Shown here: piece after piece, positions 18,258 through 27,629 of the stretch
Position numbering within the stretch: position 1 is the first letter of the stretch
Layout: each line of letters opens with the position of its first letter
Assembly (NCBI RefSeq): GCF_009177095.1
Contig: NZ_AP021861.1
Coordinates: forward strand, 4,012,501 to 4,076,500
Origin: Lacipirellula parvula
GTDB lineage: Bacteria > Planctomycetota > Planctomycetia > Pirellulales > Lacipirellulaceae
DNA length: 64,000 nucleotides
Reading direction: 5' to 3'
The notes under the pieces: model-generated
Databases searched by the model: none
What the model saw: only the letters and a program-made list of their open reading frames with translations
Told to the model about the DNA's origin: nothing
Position numbers and translations under genes: made by a program

Positions 18258-19279
18258 GAGGTGATCTGCCCCCGCCGTTCGATCGGCTCGTCGTCCGCGC
18301 CGCGCAATTGGACTTCGACTTCACGAGTTCCGCGTTGCTTGCGACCGAACTCGCGCTCGTCGAGCACGCCATCCTTCTGCTTGTCGCGATACAGCCGGTC
18401 GAACACCTTCTTCGGCACCTGCTCGCCCCAGCGGCTGACCATTTCGACGCGGTCGGTCTCGCGGTTGCGAATCGGCACGCTCACTGGCTGGTTCTGCTCG
18501 TCGAGCGCGTCGACGAAGACGAAATACCCGGAAGTTCGCGTTCCCTCGTCGTCGGTCCACAGTCGCTCGGTGGCCGATTGCTCGCCGGGAGCGTTGACGA
18601 TGAACAGCCCGTACTCCAGCTCGAGCAATGCCTGCAGCTCCTGCAGCTCTTTAGTCGCGGCGGCGATCTTCTTGCCGTCGCGCTGTTCGTGGGCGGCAAC
18701 TGCCATCGTGGAGAGTCGCTCGGCCTCGGCGGTGGCGGCAGGATCGGTGCTGAGCTTGCTGATCGCCGAGGCCAGCCGCTGCGACTCGCTGAGCTGCGCG
18801 TCGAGGTCAGCCTGCTGCTGTTCGGTGACGTATCGCGTCCGCGCTTCGCCTGGCAAGACTCCCGTGAACACGAGCCCCCACACGAGCGCTGCGGCGCCAG
18901 CCAGCGCCACGACCGCGGCGGTGAGGTACTTGCGGAGGACCCAACAGTGAGCCAGGAACTTCGAGAAACTGGCCGGCGGATCGCGGAACTCGTGCAGCCG
19001 GTCGTAGTACTGCTCGACCGCCGCATCGATTTCGGCCGGCGTCACGGGATCGCCGTTGAGCTTCGCCGCTTCGAGCAAGCGGTCGCGGAGGGCCGCCTTG
19101 ATCTCGTCGATGTTGAGCTGCTGCTCGACAAGCGTCCGCTCTTTGCGGAGCGTCGCGGCGACGTCCATGATCCGCGTCATCTCCGCAAGGCTCAACCGCT
19201 CGCCAGCGGGCAACCCGTCGGAGTCGATCGTCGACTGCGACGGCGCCTCGGCGGCTTGCGTTGCTTGCGAGTTGGACAT
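18248..19279 (-). CDS. single-pass membrane coiled-coil protein, function unknown
   Basis: 343 residues: a soluble N-terminal helical part (about 25-100, with LAEMTRIMDVAATLRKERT), one membrane helix (about 119-141), then a coiled coil (about 150-222) and a C-terminal beta-rich domain (about 225-343) with GYFVFVDALDEQNQPVSVP. It resembles planctomycete and proteobacterial proteins annotated as DUF6384, though I could not verify this. It is the first gene of a two-gene leftward unit and is divergent from the TelA-like gene. Confidence 0.8.
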   Translation of the reverse strand: MSNSQATQAAEAPSQSTIDSDGLPAGERLSLAEMTRIMDVAATLRKERTLVEQQLNIDEIKAALRDRLLEAAKLNGDPVTPAEIDAAVEQYYDRLHEFRDPPASFSKFLAHCWVLRKYLTAAVVALAGAAALVWGLVFTGVLPGEARTRYVTEQQQADLDAQLSESQRLASAISKLSTDPAATAEAERLSTMAVAAHEQRDGKKIAAATKELQELQALLELEYGLFIVNAPGEQSATERLWTDDEGTRTSGYFVFVDALDEQNQPVSVPIRNRETDRVEMVSRWGEQVPKKVFDRLYRDKQKDGVLDEREFGRKQRGTREVEVQLRGADDEPIERRGQITSWK

Positions 19280-19282
19280 GAC

Positions 19283-19408
19283 GGAGGGTTCAGGCGTTGG
19301 GGTTCAGGGTTCAGCGTGGGAGAGAAGGCAGCGGAGGTTCGCTCAGAGTTCGCGGGGGCTCGAGTTCTTGTTTTTACTGAACCCTGAACCCCAACACCTG
19401 AACCCTCC
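19283..19408. repeat. CCTGAACCC-type inverted repeat in a divergent promoter region
   Basis: The left arm (19283-19314, built of GGTTCAGG/GGGGTTCAGGGTTCAG) is inverted at 19377-19408 (CTGAACCCTGAACCCC and CCTGAACCCTCC). It fills most of the spacer between the membrane coiled-coil gene and the TelA-like gene. The unit also contains short internal direct repeats. Confidence 0.75.
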
Positions 19409-19534
19409 CGCGCTGTCGAAAGCGAGCCAATCGTGCTAAGCTGGCTGGTCAATTTACCAAACGCCGCGGGCCGCGTCGAATCGTTGCCGCCGCCCCGCGA
19501 TCGCTTCTCCAATCACAACGCGCGAGGGATTCCG

Positions 19535-20764
19535 ATGGGCCGTCAAGCCACTCAAGAGCAGCCCGCTCCCAAGAAGTCTGCCGGCGGTTCCGCCTCGGGG
19601 AAGCAAACGCAGACCTATCTCGACAAGGCCGTCGACGTGCTGGAGAAGTTCGGCCTGAAGAGCGGCGAGGAAGTGCCGGCCGAGCTGATTCGCTTGCTCG
19701 AAGAAGTCCGCCATGTTGACGAAGCCCGGGCGCTCGCGATCGCCAACACGATCAAATACATGAGCACCTTCAATCAACTGGTGCGCGACAACGTCGAGAA
19801 CATTAACGTCGGCAATCGCTATCTCGAAATCAGCCAGATGTTCGACTCGATCCGCGAGGATTCGAAGACGCTGATCGCGCAACTCGACGACGGCAAGATT
19901 GGCTTCTCCGAAAAGATGGCGAACCTCTGGATGCGGATCCAGCGCGGCTCGCCAAGCGCCCGCTTCGACAAGATCGTCGACGTCTACAAAGACGTTTGCA
20001 AAGACACCAAAGACCAGTTGGAGCGCGAAGACGCCATCATGGATGGCTATATTGATTTCCGCTTCGCGCTGAAGGAAGCCGAGATCCTCTCCCGCGAGTT
20101 GCTTGAGAAGCAAGTTCCGAGTCTGGAGAAGGCCAAGACGGCCCTCGCCGCGGCCCAAACGGCCGTCGACGAGTATAAGGGGGGCGACGCGAGTCAGCAG
20201 TCGCGCCTGGAACTGACGCGCGACGAGGCCCGCAACAACTTCCAGACCGAGGACCGCACTTATCAGTTGCTGAAGGACATCGCCGAGAATCTGTCGATCG
20301 GCTACGACGTTGGCGAGACGCTCGTCACCAAGCTCAAGCAGACGCACGACGTGAAGGATCAAGTCTATCGCCGGGCGGTGACGTTCTTCACCACGAACGA
20401 GCACGTCTTCACGATCCTTGGTACGGTCTACACGTCGCAACAAGGGCTGCATGAAGCAACCCAAGCGACCGAGGCGATGAAGACCGGCGTCAACAAAAGC
20501 CTCGAAGACGTCGCCGACCTGGGCCGTGAGTTGGAGAAGGCAGCGCTCAAAGCCGGCTACGGCTCGACGATTAGCCCGGCTTCGCTCGAAAAGTTGGTGA
20601 CGGCGATCAGCGACTACCAGGTCGAATCGCTCCGCATGATCGCTGAACTGCGGCAAGAGAGCGAAGCAAACGCCCGCGAGATTCGCCGCGTCGTCGAGAA
20701 TGGCAAGAAGGTCTATCAGGAGACGCTCGGCAAGTTCGCGCGCGGCGACGCCGGAACGAAGTAA
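19535..20764 (+). CDS. TelA-like soluble helical protein (tentative)
   Basis: 409 residues from the ATG at 19535 (MGRQATQEQP), which follows GCGAGGG. Almost entirely alpha-helical with no membrane segment. The order of helices and the stretch VDVYKDVCKDTKDQLEREDAI recall toxic-anion-resistance proteins of the TelA type, but similarity is weak and the call is tentative. The N-terminus is a short Gln/Ser/Lys-rich tail. It is followed 19 bases later by the iron-permease-family gene on the same strand. A partner role with the coiled-coil proteins on the opposite strand is inference. Confidence 0.6.
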   Translation: MGRQATQEQPAPKKSAGGSASGKQTQTYLDKAVDVLEKFGLKSGEEVPAELIRLLEEVRHVDEARALAIANTIKYMSTFNQLVRDNVENINVGNRYLEISQMFDSIREDSKTLIAQLDDGKIGFSEKMANLWMRIQRGSPSARFDKIVDVYKDVCKDTKDQLEREDAIMDGYIDFRFALKEAEILSRELLEKQVPSLEKAKTALAAAQTAVDEYKGGDASQQSRLELTRDEARNNFQTEDRTYQLLKDIAENLSIGYDVGETLVTKLKQTHDVKDQVYRRAVTFFTTNEHVFTILGTVYTSQQGLHEATQATEAMKTGVNKSLEDVADLGRELEKAALKAGYGSTISPASLEKLVTAISDYQVESLRMIAELRQESEANAREIRRVVENGKKVYQETLGKFARGDAGTK

Positions 20765-20783
20765 TGCCGCAAATCAGCGACGC

Positions 20784-21239
20784 ATGAAAACGTGGAACAA
20801 GCTATTCACTGAACTCGCCAAGTGGGCCGCCCGCACCACCGGTCGGCCGACGACGTTCATTCTCGCGGCGCTGACGATTGTCGTCTGGGCCGTCACCGGG
20901 CCGATCTTCGGCTACAACGAAACCTGGCAGCTGGTGATCAACACCGGCACGACGATCATCACGTTCCTGATGATCTTCCTAATTCAGAACACGCAGAATC
21001 GAGACACCGCGGCGATTCAGATTAAGCTCGACGAACTAATTCGCGCGATGGAAGGCGCCCACAACGCGTTGCTCGATCTGGAAGAACTGGAAGATCACGA
21101 TCTCGAGCGACTGCGGAACGACTACGAGGATCTCGCCGCGGAAGCGCGGAAAGACTTGGCCGCCGGCAAGTCTGACGGCGAGATTCGCCAAATGAAATCG
21201 CGGCAAACCGACTGCGATGAGGAAGGACGTTTGAAATGA
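20784..21239 (+). CDS. low-affinity iron permease-family small membrane protein
   Basis: 151 residues from the ATG at 20784. Two membrane helices (about 23-43 and 50-68) enclose the family signature: GRPTTF, VVWAVTGPIFGY, then NTGTTIITFLMIFLIQNTQN and KLDELIRA. The C-terminal half is a charged cytoplasmic helix ending near residue 150. Members are called low-affinity iron permeases from the yeast Fet4 similarity, but bacterial ones have not been shown, to my knowledge, to move iron. Its stop overlaps the start of the next gene (ATGA). Confidence 0.88.
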   Translation: MKTWNKLFTELAKWAARTTGRPTTFILAALTIVVWAVTGPIFGYNETWQLVINTGTTIITFLMIFLIQNTQNRDTAAIQIKLDELIRAMEGAHNALLDLEELEDHDLERLRNDYEDLAAEARKDLAAGKSDGEIRQMKSRQTDCDEEGRLK

Positions 21240-22243
21240 CTCAACTCCCGCGTGCATTCGAGACGCTGCCGCGTCTCTCGTTGGCGAAATTGCCGACGCC
21301 GATCGACGAACTCGCCAAGCTCTCGCAAGCGCTCGGCGGGCCACGGTTGCTCGTGAAGCGGGACGATCTCACCGGTCTCGCCACCGGCGGTAACAAAACG
21401 CGGAAGCTGGAGTTCCTCATTGCCGACGCATTGAGCAAAAATGCCGACTGCGTCATCACCGCCGGCGGGCCGCAGTCGAATCACTGCCGGCAGACGGCGG
21501 CCGCGGCAGCGATCGCGGGGCTCGATTGCCACCTCGTGCTCGGCGGTTCGCCGCAGCCGCCGATTGGCAATCTGCTGCTCGATCAGTTGCTCGGCGCCAC
21601 TGTCCACTGGGCTCCGCGGCCGCACCGCAACTCCCGCATGAGCGAACTCGCCGCCGCAATGGAAGCCGACAATCGACGCCCCTACGTGATCCCCGTCGGC
21701 GGATCGAACTCCGTCGGCGCCCTCGGCTACTTCGCCGCGATGTTCGAGTTTGTTGCCCAGCTGGCGGAGCAGGGGAGGCGCGTCGATCGCATCTTCTTCG
21801 CCACCAGTTCCGGCGGCACCCAGGCGGGGCTCGTGCTGGGCGCTCGGCTCGCCGGCTTCACTGGGCGCATTACCGCGATCAGCATCGACCAAACGCCCGA
21901 CGAATCATCCGACGAGAAGTTTCTCGCTGAGGTCTGCCGCGTTGCGAACGGCGTCGCGGAACTGCTGGGCGTCGATGCTCGTCTCACGGTCGATGACTTC
22001 GATACCAACTACGGCTACCTCGGCGACGGCTACGGCGTCGTCGGCGAATTGGAGCGCGAGACGATCAAACTCGTGGCGCGGACGGAGGGGCTACTCGTCG
22101 GCCCCGTTTACACGGCCCGCGCGCTGGGGGCGATGCTCGATCAGATTCACCGCGCGGCGTTCGCAGCAAACGAAACGTGGCTCTTCTGGCACACCGGCGA
22201 CGAAACGGCGCTCCACGCTTATGCGGAAGCGCTGACGGTCTAA
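21236..22243 (+). CDS. dcyD: D-cysteine desulfhydrase / ACC deaminase-family PLP enzyme
   Basis: 335 residues, fold-type II PLP enzyme. The cofactor lysine is Lys54 in GGNKTRKLEF, and QSNHCRQTAAAA with FFATSSGGTQAGLVLG forms the substrate and phosphate-binding loops. This pattern fits D-cysteine desulfhydrase (D-cysteine to pyruvate, sulfide and ammonia); an ACC deaminase role cannot be excluded. The start overlaps the stop of the upstream gene as ATGA, implying translational coupling. It ends 18 bases from the convergent phoB. Confidence 0.85.
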   Translation: MTQLPRAFETLPRLSLAKLPTPIDELAKLSQALGGPRLLVKRDDLTGLATGGNKTRKLEFLIADALSKNADCVITAGGPQSNHCRQTAAAAAIAGLDCHLVLGGSPQPPIGNLLLDQLLGATVHWAPRPHRNSRMSELAAAMEADNRRPYVIPVGGSNSVGALGYFAAMFEFVAQLAEQGRRVDRIFFATSSGGTQAGLVLGARLAGFTGRITAISIDQTPDESSDEKFLAEVCRVANGVAELLGVDARLTVDDFDTNYGYLGDGYGVVGELERETIKLVARTEGLLVGPVYTARALGAMLDQIHRAAFAANETWLFWHTGDETALHAYAEALTV

Positions 22244-22261
22244 ACGTCTCGCCAGAATGCA

Positions 22262-22966
22262 CTACATCGACACCACGTCGGCCGGATCGCGCAACCGGTA
22301 GCCAATGCCGCGCACTGTCTGCACCAGATCAGCGTAGCGTCCCATCTTCTTCCGCAAGGCGCGGATGTGAACGTCGATCGTCCGCTCCAATACGATGGCG
22401 TCGTCACCGAGCGCCACGTCGATCAGCTCCGCCCGGCTAAACGCCCGCCCCGGTTGCCGTACAAGCGCGGTGAGCAATCCAAACTCGCTCGGCGTGAGAT
22501 CCAGCGGCCGATCGCCCGCGGTCGCCCGATGGCGGCGGCGATCGATCATGATCCCTTGGCTCACGATCACGTCGCGGTCGCCGGTTCCTTGCTCCTTACG
22601 GCGAAGCAGGGCGTTGATCCGCTGCAGGAGCACCTTCACGCTGAACGGCTTGCTGACGTAATCGTCGGCGCCGACCGAGAAGCCAATCAGTTCGTCCGAC
22701 TCTTCCGAACGAGCGGTCAGCATCAGCACCAGCAATCCCGCGGTGGCGGGATCGGCGCGAAGCAGCCGACAGACCTCGAGCCCCTCGATCATCGGGAGCA
22801 TCAGGTCGAGCACGACCAGGTCGGGGCAGCGAAGTCGAATCTCCCGCAGCCCTTGCTGTCCGTCGCGGGCGACCTGCACGTCGTACCCTTCCTGGCTGAG
22901 ATTGTACTCCAGAACTTCCGCCAACGAGGCGTCGTCCTCGACGATCAAAATGCGAGCTTTGGCCAT
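22262..22966 (-). CDS. phoB: PhoB-type response regulator
   Basis: 234 residues from MAKARILIVEDD at 22966; the open frame extends upstream to 23083 across the phoU end but only the shorter form matches the family. Receiver domain 1-120 with phospho-acceptor Asp54 (VVLDLMLPM) and a C-terminal winged helix (about 135-232) of the OmpR/PhoB type, with the recognition part VLERTIDVHIRALRKKMG. Located at the end of the phoR-pst-phoU series, it should be the partner of PhoR and activate phosphate-starvation genes. Confidence 0.93.
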   Translation of the reverse strand: MAKARILIVEDDASLAEVLEYNLSQEGYDVQVARDGQQGLREIRLRCPDLVVLDLMLPMIEGLEVCRLLRADPATAGLLVLMLTARSEESDELIGFSVGADDYVSKPFSVKVLLQRINALLRRKEQGTGDRDVIVSQGIMIDRRRHRATAGDRPLDLTPSEFGLLTALVRQPGRAFSRAELIDVALGDDAIVLERTIDVHIRALRKKMGRYADLVQTVRGIGYRLRDPADVVSM

Positions 22967-23063
22967 GCTGCGAGAGCTGTAACCTGCCGGCCGCGCAAGC
23001 GCCGTGAAGTCGGTCGGCAACGAACGTTCGTTGCTAGGCGACCAGTGGCGCGGGCGAACCGTT

Positions 23064-23732
23064 TCAGTAGGGAATGCCGTCATGGCGGTGTCGGGCGATG
23101 TCCCCGTCCACGAGGTAAATCACGTCCTCGGCGATGTTCGTCGCGTGATCAGCGATCCGCTCAACGTGTCGCGAGGCAGAATAAAAGTGAAACGCCGGTT
23201 CGATGTCGCTGGGATTCGACTCGATGAGCGCTTGCACGTCGGAGATGACTTGGCGGTTGAGTTCGTCGACGACGTCGTCGCGATTGCAGACGTCGCGAGC
23301 GAGCTCAACGTCTAGCCGCACGAACGAATCGAGCGCGTCGCGGACCATCGAGATCGCCGACTCGGCCATTTTGTCGAGATTGGCCGGCATCTGGAAATCG
23401 GGGTACAGCGACAGGCTGTGGGTCCGCTCGCCGATGTTCACCGCCAGGTCGGCGATCCGCTCGAGGTCGCCGTTGATCTTCAGCACCGTTGCCACGCGCC
23501 GCAGGTCGACGGCCACGGGCTGATGGAGCGCCAGAATCTTCAGGCACTCTTCTTCGATTTCGACTTCGCGGTAGTTGACCGTCTCTTCGCTGGCGAGCAC
23601 CTCTTGCACGATATCGACGCGCAGTTCACGCAGCGACTGGCACGCGCGGAACACCATCTGCTCGACGACCGACGATTGATTGAGCAGATTCTGCTCAAGA
23701 GACTCAAGATCACGCTGCAGATGCATCGACAT
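23064..23732 (-). CDS. phoU: PhoU phosphate-signalling protein
   Basis: 222 residues made of two repeated three-helix PhoU units, each with the metal-binding E/D-x-x-x-D pattern: VATVLKINGDLERIADLAVN (first) and SASRHVERIADHATNIAEDV (second). PhoU links the Pst transporter to PhoR and limits Pho-regulon activation when phosphate is plentiful. It lies between pstB and phoB on the same strand. Confidence 0.96.
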   Translation of the reverse strand: MSMHLQRDLESLEQNLLNQSSVVEQMVFRACQSLRELRVDIVQEVLASEETVNYREVEIEEECLKILALHQPVAVDLRRVATVLKINGDLERIADLAVNIGERTHSLSLYPDFQMPANLDKMAESAISMVRDALDSFVRLDVELARDVCNRDDVVDELNRQVISDVQALIESNPSDIEPAFHFYSASRHVERIADHATNIAEDVIYLVDGDIARHRHDGIPY

Positions 23733-23796
23733 ACGAACAATCCCGAAAACGCGCCGCCAGACTAGATTATGAACAACGATGCGGACATTTCAACGA

Positions 23797-24651
23797 TCAA
23801 CCAAACCGACCCGTGATATATTCTTCCGTCTGCTTCTGCCGCGGCTTCGTGAAGAGGTCGGTCGTGGCGCCTGCCTCAACGAGCCGGCCTTCGTAGAAGA
23901 AAGCCGTTTGGTCGGAGACGCGGGCCGCTTGCTGCATGTTGTGCGTGACGATGACGATCGTGTAGGTGTCTTTCAGCTCGAAGATGAGATCTTCGATGCG
24001 AGCCGTGCTCTTCGGATCGAGAGCCGACGCCGGTTCGTCCATCAGCAGCACGTCGGGATCGGTAGCGAGCGCCCGGGCAATGCAGAGACGCTGCTGCTGG
24101 CCGCCGGAGAGCCGCAAGGCCGACTGGTCAAGGCGGTCTGACACTTCTTCCCACAGCGCCGAGCGGCGCAACGACTGCTCGACGATGCCGTCCAAGATGC
24201 TGCGCTGCTTGACCCCCGCCACGCGCGGGCCGTAGGCGACGTTTTCGTAAATCGACTTGGGGAACGGGTTCGATTTTTGGAAGACCATGCCGACCCGCTT
24301 CCGCAACTCGACGACGTCGGTGCGGGGGCGATAGATGTCGATGTCTTCGAGCAGGATGGTCCCCTCGACGCGGGTCCCTTCGATCATGTCATTCATGCGA
24401 TTGAGGCATCGCAAGAACGTACTCTTGCCGCAGCCTGACGGACCGATGAGGGCCGTCACGCAGTTTTGCGGCATGCGCAGCGAAATGTCGTGGAGCGCCT
24501 GGTGGCTGCCGTAGTAGAAGTTGACGTTGGTCGCGACCACCTTCTGCGGTCGCTCCAGAAAATCGTCGGCCGGGCGCATGTCTGCCACCGTGTTGAGGCG
24601 CGGCGTCACAAGACGCGTATTGCGGGCGGGAGGGCTGGCTTCCGTCATCAT
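23797..24651 (-). CDS. pstB: phosphate ABC transporter ATP-binding protein
   Basis: 284 residues from the ATG at 24651, preceded by AGGCGAG; a GTG 39 bases further up would add 13 residues with no ribosome site. Walker A is GPSGCGKST, the ABC signature [15 protein letters not shown], Walker [13 protein letters not shown], with the switch histidine in VTHNMQQ. The stretch [19 protein letters not shown] is typical of PstB. It drives high-affinity phosphate uptake with PstA, PstC and PstS. Confidence 0.96.
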   Translation of the reverse strand: MMTEASPPARNTRLVTPRLNTVADMRPADDFLERPQKVVATNVNFYYGSHQALHDISLRMPQNCVTALIGPSGCGKSTFLRCLNRMNDMIEGTRVEGTILLEDIDIYRPRTDVVELRKRVGMVFQKSNPFPKSIYENVAYGPRVAGVKQRSILDGIVEQSLRRSALWEEVSDRLDQSALRLSGGQQQRLCIARALATDPDVLLMDEPASALDPKSTARIEDLIFELKDTYTIVIVTHNMQQAARVSDQTAFFYEGRLVEAGATTDLFTKPRQKQTEEYITGRFG

Positions 24652-24767
24652 CGCTATCTCGCCTGAGGGCATCGGCGGGCGCGTCCTCACGCCGTCGATG
24701 ATCTGTTTCGTGCGGCCGAATCCGACGGCCGACGAGATTTCAATTCCAAACTTCTAAAAACTCAACG

Positions 24768-25646
24768 TTACCAATGAATCCGCTTGCTGAACCGATACCG
24801 CAGATAGACCGCGGTGGCGTTCAGGCAAATCAGCAGCGCTAACAATACGATGATCCCCGCCGCGGCGACGTGGATGCGAAAGTCATCGTTGGCGTTCTCG
24901 GTCCAATTATAAATCTGCAGCGGCAAGGCGGTGAAACTGTCGTTCAGCCCCTGCGGCGTAAACATCACGAACCCGGCGGCCCCGATCGCCACCAACGGAG
25001 CAGCTTCGCCCAGGGCCCGCGACAGCGCCAGGATGACGCCGGTCATGATGCCCGGTAAAGCGGCCGGCAGCAGCTGATGCCACACGGTTTGCCACCGCGT
25101 CGCCCCCAATGCATACGACGCTTGGCGAATCGTGTTGGGCACGGCCCGCAGCGCCTCTTGGGAAGCCAGGATCACGATTGGCAGCACCACTAGCGTAAGG
25201 GTGAGCGCCCCGGCCAGGACGCCGGCGCCCATTTGCATACCGCGGACGAACAGGCCCAAGCCCAGGATGCCGTACACGATCGACGGAACGCCCGCGAGGT
25301 TGGCGATATTGGTCTGCACTATGCCCCGCCATCGACTCCGCTGGGCGTACTCCTCAAGGTAAACCGCGGCCCCCACTCCGATCGGAACGGCAAACAGCGT
25401 GGTCAATCCGATCAGATAAAGACTGCCGACCAGCGCGGCTTTGACGCCTGCTTTGTGAGGCGACAACTGCGAATCGAAACTGGTGAGAAACTGCCAGTCG
25501 AGCCAGCCCCAAGCGAAGCTCAGCATCTGCCACATCAGCAGCCCGAGGATCGCCACGCTTGAGAAAGCACACGCTGCGCACGCATAGGCGAACAGTTGCG
25601 AGGCAAGCTTGGCGTAAGGGCGGCCGTTGCGAGGAAGACTGCTCAT
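24768..25646 (-). CDS. pstA: phosphate ABC transporter permease PstA
   Basis: 292 residues with six membrane helices. The start at 25646 overlaps the pstC stop as ATGA, indicating coupling; a longer in-frame start at 25679 exists. The EAA-like loop near LPAALPGIMTGVILALSRALGEAAPL and the motif LPIVILASQEALRAVP are those of PstA. It pairs with PstC to form the membrane channel. Confidence 0.95.
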   Translation of the reverse strand: MSSLPRNGRPYAKLASQLFAYACAACAFSSVAILGLLMWQMLSFAWGWLDWQFLTSFDSQLSPHKAGVKAALVGSLYLIGLTTLFAVPIGVGAAVYLEEYAQRSRWRGIVQTNIANLAGVPSIVYGILGLGLFVRGMQMGAGVLAGALTLTLVVLPIVILASQEALRAVPNTIRQASYALGATRWQTVWHQLLPAALPGIMTGVILALSRALGEAAPLVAIGAAGFVMFTPQGLNDSFTALPLQIYNWTENANDDFRIHVAAAGIIVLLALLICLNATAVYLRYRFSKRIHW

Positions 25647-26569
25647 TCGTACTGCTCCCGCATCCGCTTGAGAATCCACTGAGCGAGAACGTTGAGGGCC
25701 AGCGTCAGCAGGAACAACGTCAGGCCGACGGCGAAAATTGTTTGGTACCCGAGCGTGCCTTGCGGGTTGTCGCCCTTGCTCGTTTCGACGATGTAAGCGG
25801 TCATCGTTTGGATGCTGTCGAGCGGGTTGAGCGTCATTTGCGGACGCTTGCCGGCGGCGAGCGCTACGGCCATCGTTTCACCGACGGCGCGGGCGATCGC
25901 CAGGATGAACGACGCCATGATGCCCGAAAGAGCCGCGGGCAGAATGACGCCGATCGTCACGTCGAGCTTGGTCGCCCCCAGTGCGTAGGCTCCTTCGCGC
26001 AACGACCGCGGCACCGAACGCAGCGTATCTTCGCTCAGCGAGACAATCATCGGCAGGATCATGATCGCGACGACAATGCTCGCGTTGAGGGCGTTGAAGA
26101 TGTCGGCGCTCGGGAAGATCGTGCGAACGATTGGCGAGACGAACACGATGGCCAAGTAACCGAACACGACCGACGGAATCCCGGCGAGAATCTCCAGGAT
26201 CGGCTTCAAAATGTCGCGCATCCGCGGCGAGGCGTACTCGCTCAGATAGATCGCAGCGCCGAGACCGAGCGGAATCGCGATGATCGCCGAACCGCCCGCG
26301 ACGAGCACCGTGCCGCAGAAAAGCGGCAAGATGCCGAACTGCGGCGGGTTTGAGTGAGGCGTCCAGGTCGTCCCGGTGAGAAATTCAACGATCGACACGT
26401 CGCCGAAAAACTGCAGCGACTCGACGAGCAGAATCAACACGATTCCAACCGTCGTGAACACCGAAGCCGCCGCGCACAGCCATAGGGCCGTGTGCATGAC
26501 GAGCTCCATCCAACGACGCTGCCCCTTCGGAGCAGTCAAATCAGCGGCGTGAGTGACGACGACGGCCAT
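25643..26569 (-). CDS. pstC: phosphate ABC transporter permease PstC
   Basis: 308 residues with six membrane helices after a short cytoplasmic N-terminus. Family marks: IVEFLTGTTWTPHSNPPQFG, LPMIVSLSEDTLRSVP, then the loop LPAALSGIMASFILAIARAVGETM. It follows pstS after 32 bases and overlaps pstA. Together with PstA it makes the phosphate channel. Confidence 0.95.
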   Translation of the reverse strand: MAVVVTHAADLTAPKGQRRWMELVMHTALWLCAAASVFTTVGIVLILLVESLQFFGDVSIVEFLTGTTWTPHSNPPQFGILPLFCGTVLVAGGSAIIAIPLGLGAAIYLSEYASPRMRDILKPILEILAGIPSVVFGYLAIVFVSPIVRTIFPSADIFNALNASIVVAIMILPMIVSLSEDTLRSVPRSLREGAYALGATKLDVTIGVILPAALSGIMASFILAIARAVGETMAVALAAGKRPQMTLNPLDSIQTMTAYIVETSKGDNPQGTLGYQTIFAVGLTLFLLTLALNVLAQWILKRMREQYE

Positions 26570-26601
26570 GTGCTAGTCGATGGGAACTCGCGGTGGATGC
26601 G

Positions 26602-27564
26602 TTACTTTGCTGCGACGGCTTGGGGAGCGGCGGCGTCGAGCGTCTCGACGTTCTGCTTCATGATCTCGTCCGTCACCGGCACGTAGCCGACCTGCGGCGA
26701 AACTTTGTTCGTTTCGTCGAGGTAGTAGCGGAGGTACTTCACGACGCCGGGGTTCTCCAGCGCGTCTTTGCGAACGTAAACGTAGAGGGGGCGAGCCAGC
26801 GGCTTGTACGAGCCGTCGCGTACCGTCTCGGCCGTCGGCGCCACGGGTCCGTCGCCCGAATCAACAGGCAGCAGCTTGAGCTTGTCAGTATTGGCTGCGT
26901 AGTACCCTAGGCCAAAGTAACCGAGCGAGCCTTTGTCGCCAGTCACGCCCTGCACGAGGGCGTTATCGCTCTCACTCGGCGAGTAATCTTGCCGCGAGCT
27001 TTTCGCTTCGCCGTTGATCACTTCCGTGAAGTAGTCGTAGGTGCCCGAATCGGTGCCGGGGCCGTAGAGTTCCAACTCCACGTCGGGCCAGTCGGGGTTC
27101 ACGTCGCTCCACTTCATCACCGACGTCGCCGCCTCGGCCCGCCAGATCGTCTTCAACTGTTCGGTGGTAATCGAGTCGCACCAGTCGTTTGCCGGGTTCA
27201 CGACGACGGCGAGGCCGTCGAAGGCAACCTCCAGCTTGATGAACTCGATGCCGTTCTTCTTGCAGGCGGCCGCCTCGGCTTCGGTGATCGGCCGCGAGGC
27301 GTCGCAAATGTGGATCTCGCCCGCGGCGAACTTCTTGAACCCGCCGCCCGTGCCAGCCTGGCTGACCACGACCTTCACGTCAGGGTTCACTGCGTTGAAC
27401 TCCTCGGCAATCGCCGCCGAGAGGAGGAAAACAGTGCTCGAGCCGTCGATGCTAACGACGTTCGTGCGGCCGCAACCGCAGGAGGCCAGCAGGGCCAAAC
27501 AGAGGGGGATCAGCGGCATCCGCTTGGCCGCCGAACTGAGGGAGTTTCGAACCGTTTGATTCAT
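26602..27564 (-). CDS. pstS: phosphate-binding lipoprotein PstS
   Basis: 320 residues from the ATG at 27564, which begins a clear lipoprotein signal ending LLASCG. The phosphate-binding fold shows SIDGSSTVFLLSAAIAEEF (anion-binding serine/threonine loop), VVVSQAGTGGGFKKF and GTDSGTYDYFTE. A longer reading frame upstream lacks these features and crosses the promoter. It is the first gene of the pst transport set; a candidate Pho box lies 66-83 bases upstream. Confidence 0.95.
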   Translation of the reverse strand: MNQTVRNSLSSAAKRMPLIPLCLALLASCGCGRTNVVSIDGSSTVFLLSAAIAEEFNAVNPDVKVVVSQAGTGGGFKKFAAGEIHICDASRPITEAEAAACKKNGIEFIKLEVAFDGLAVVVNPANDWCDSITTEQLKTIWRAEAATSVMKWSDVNPDWPDVELELYGPGTDSGTYDYFTEVINGEAKSSRQDYSPSESDNALVQGVTGDKGSLGYFGLGYYAANTDKLKLLPVDSGDGPVAPTAETVRDGSYKPLARPLYVYVRKDALENPGVVKYLRYYLDETNKVSPQVGYVPVTDEIMKQNVETLDAAAPQAVAAK

Positions 27565-27629
27565 GCTATCGCCGCCAGGACGCGATCGGCGAGTCGCCAA
27601 TCGCAGGTCTGAGCAGTCTAACGGTCGAA

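Noticed and set aside
17082-18950. Long rightward open frame opposite the coiled-coil genes
   Set aside because: It crosses two genes that overlap on the other strand; composition reflects antisense codons.
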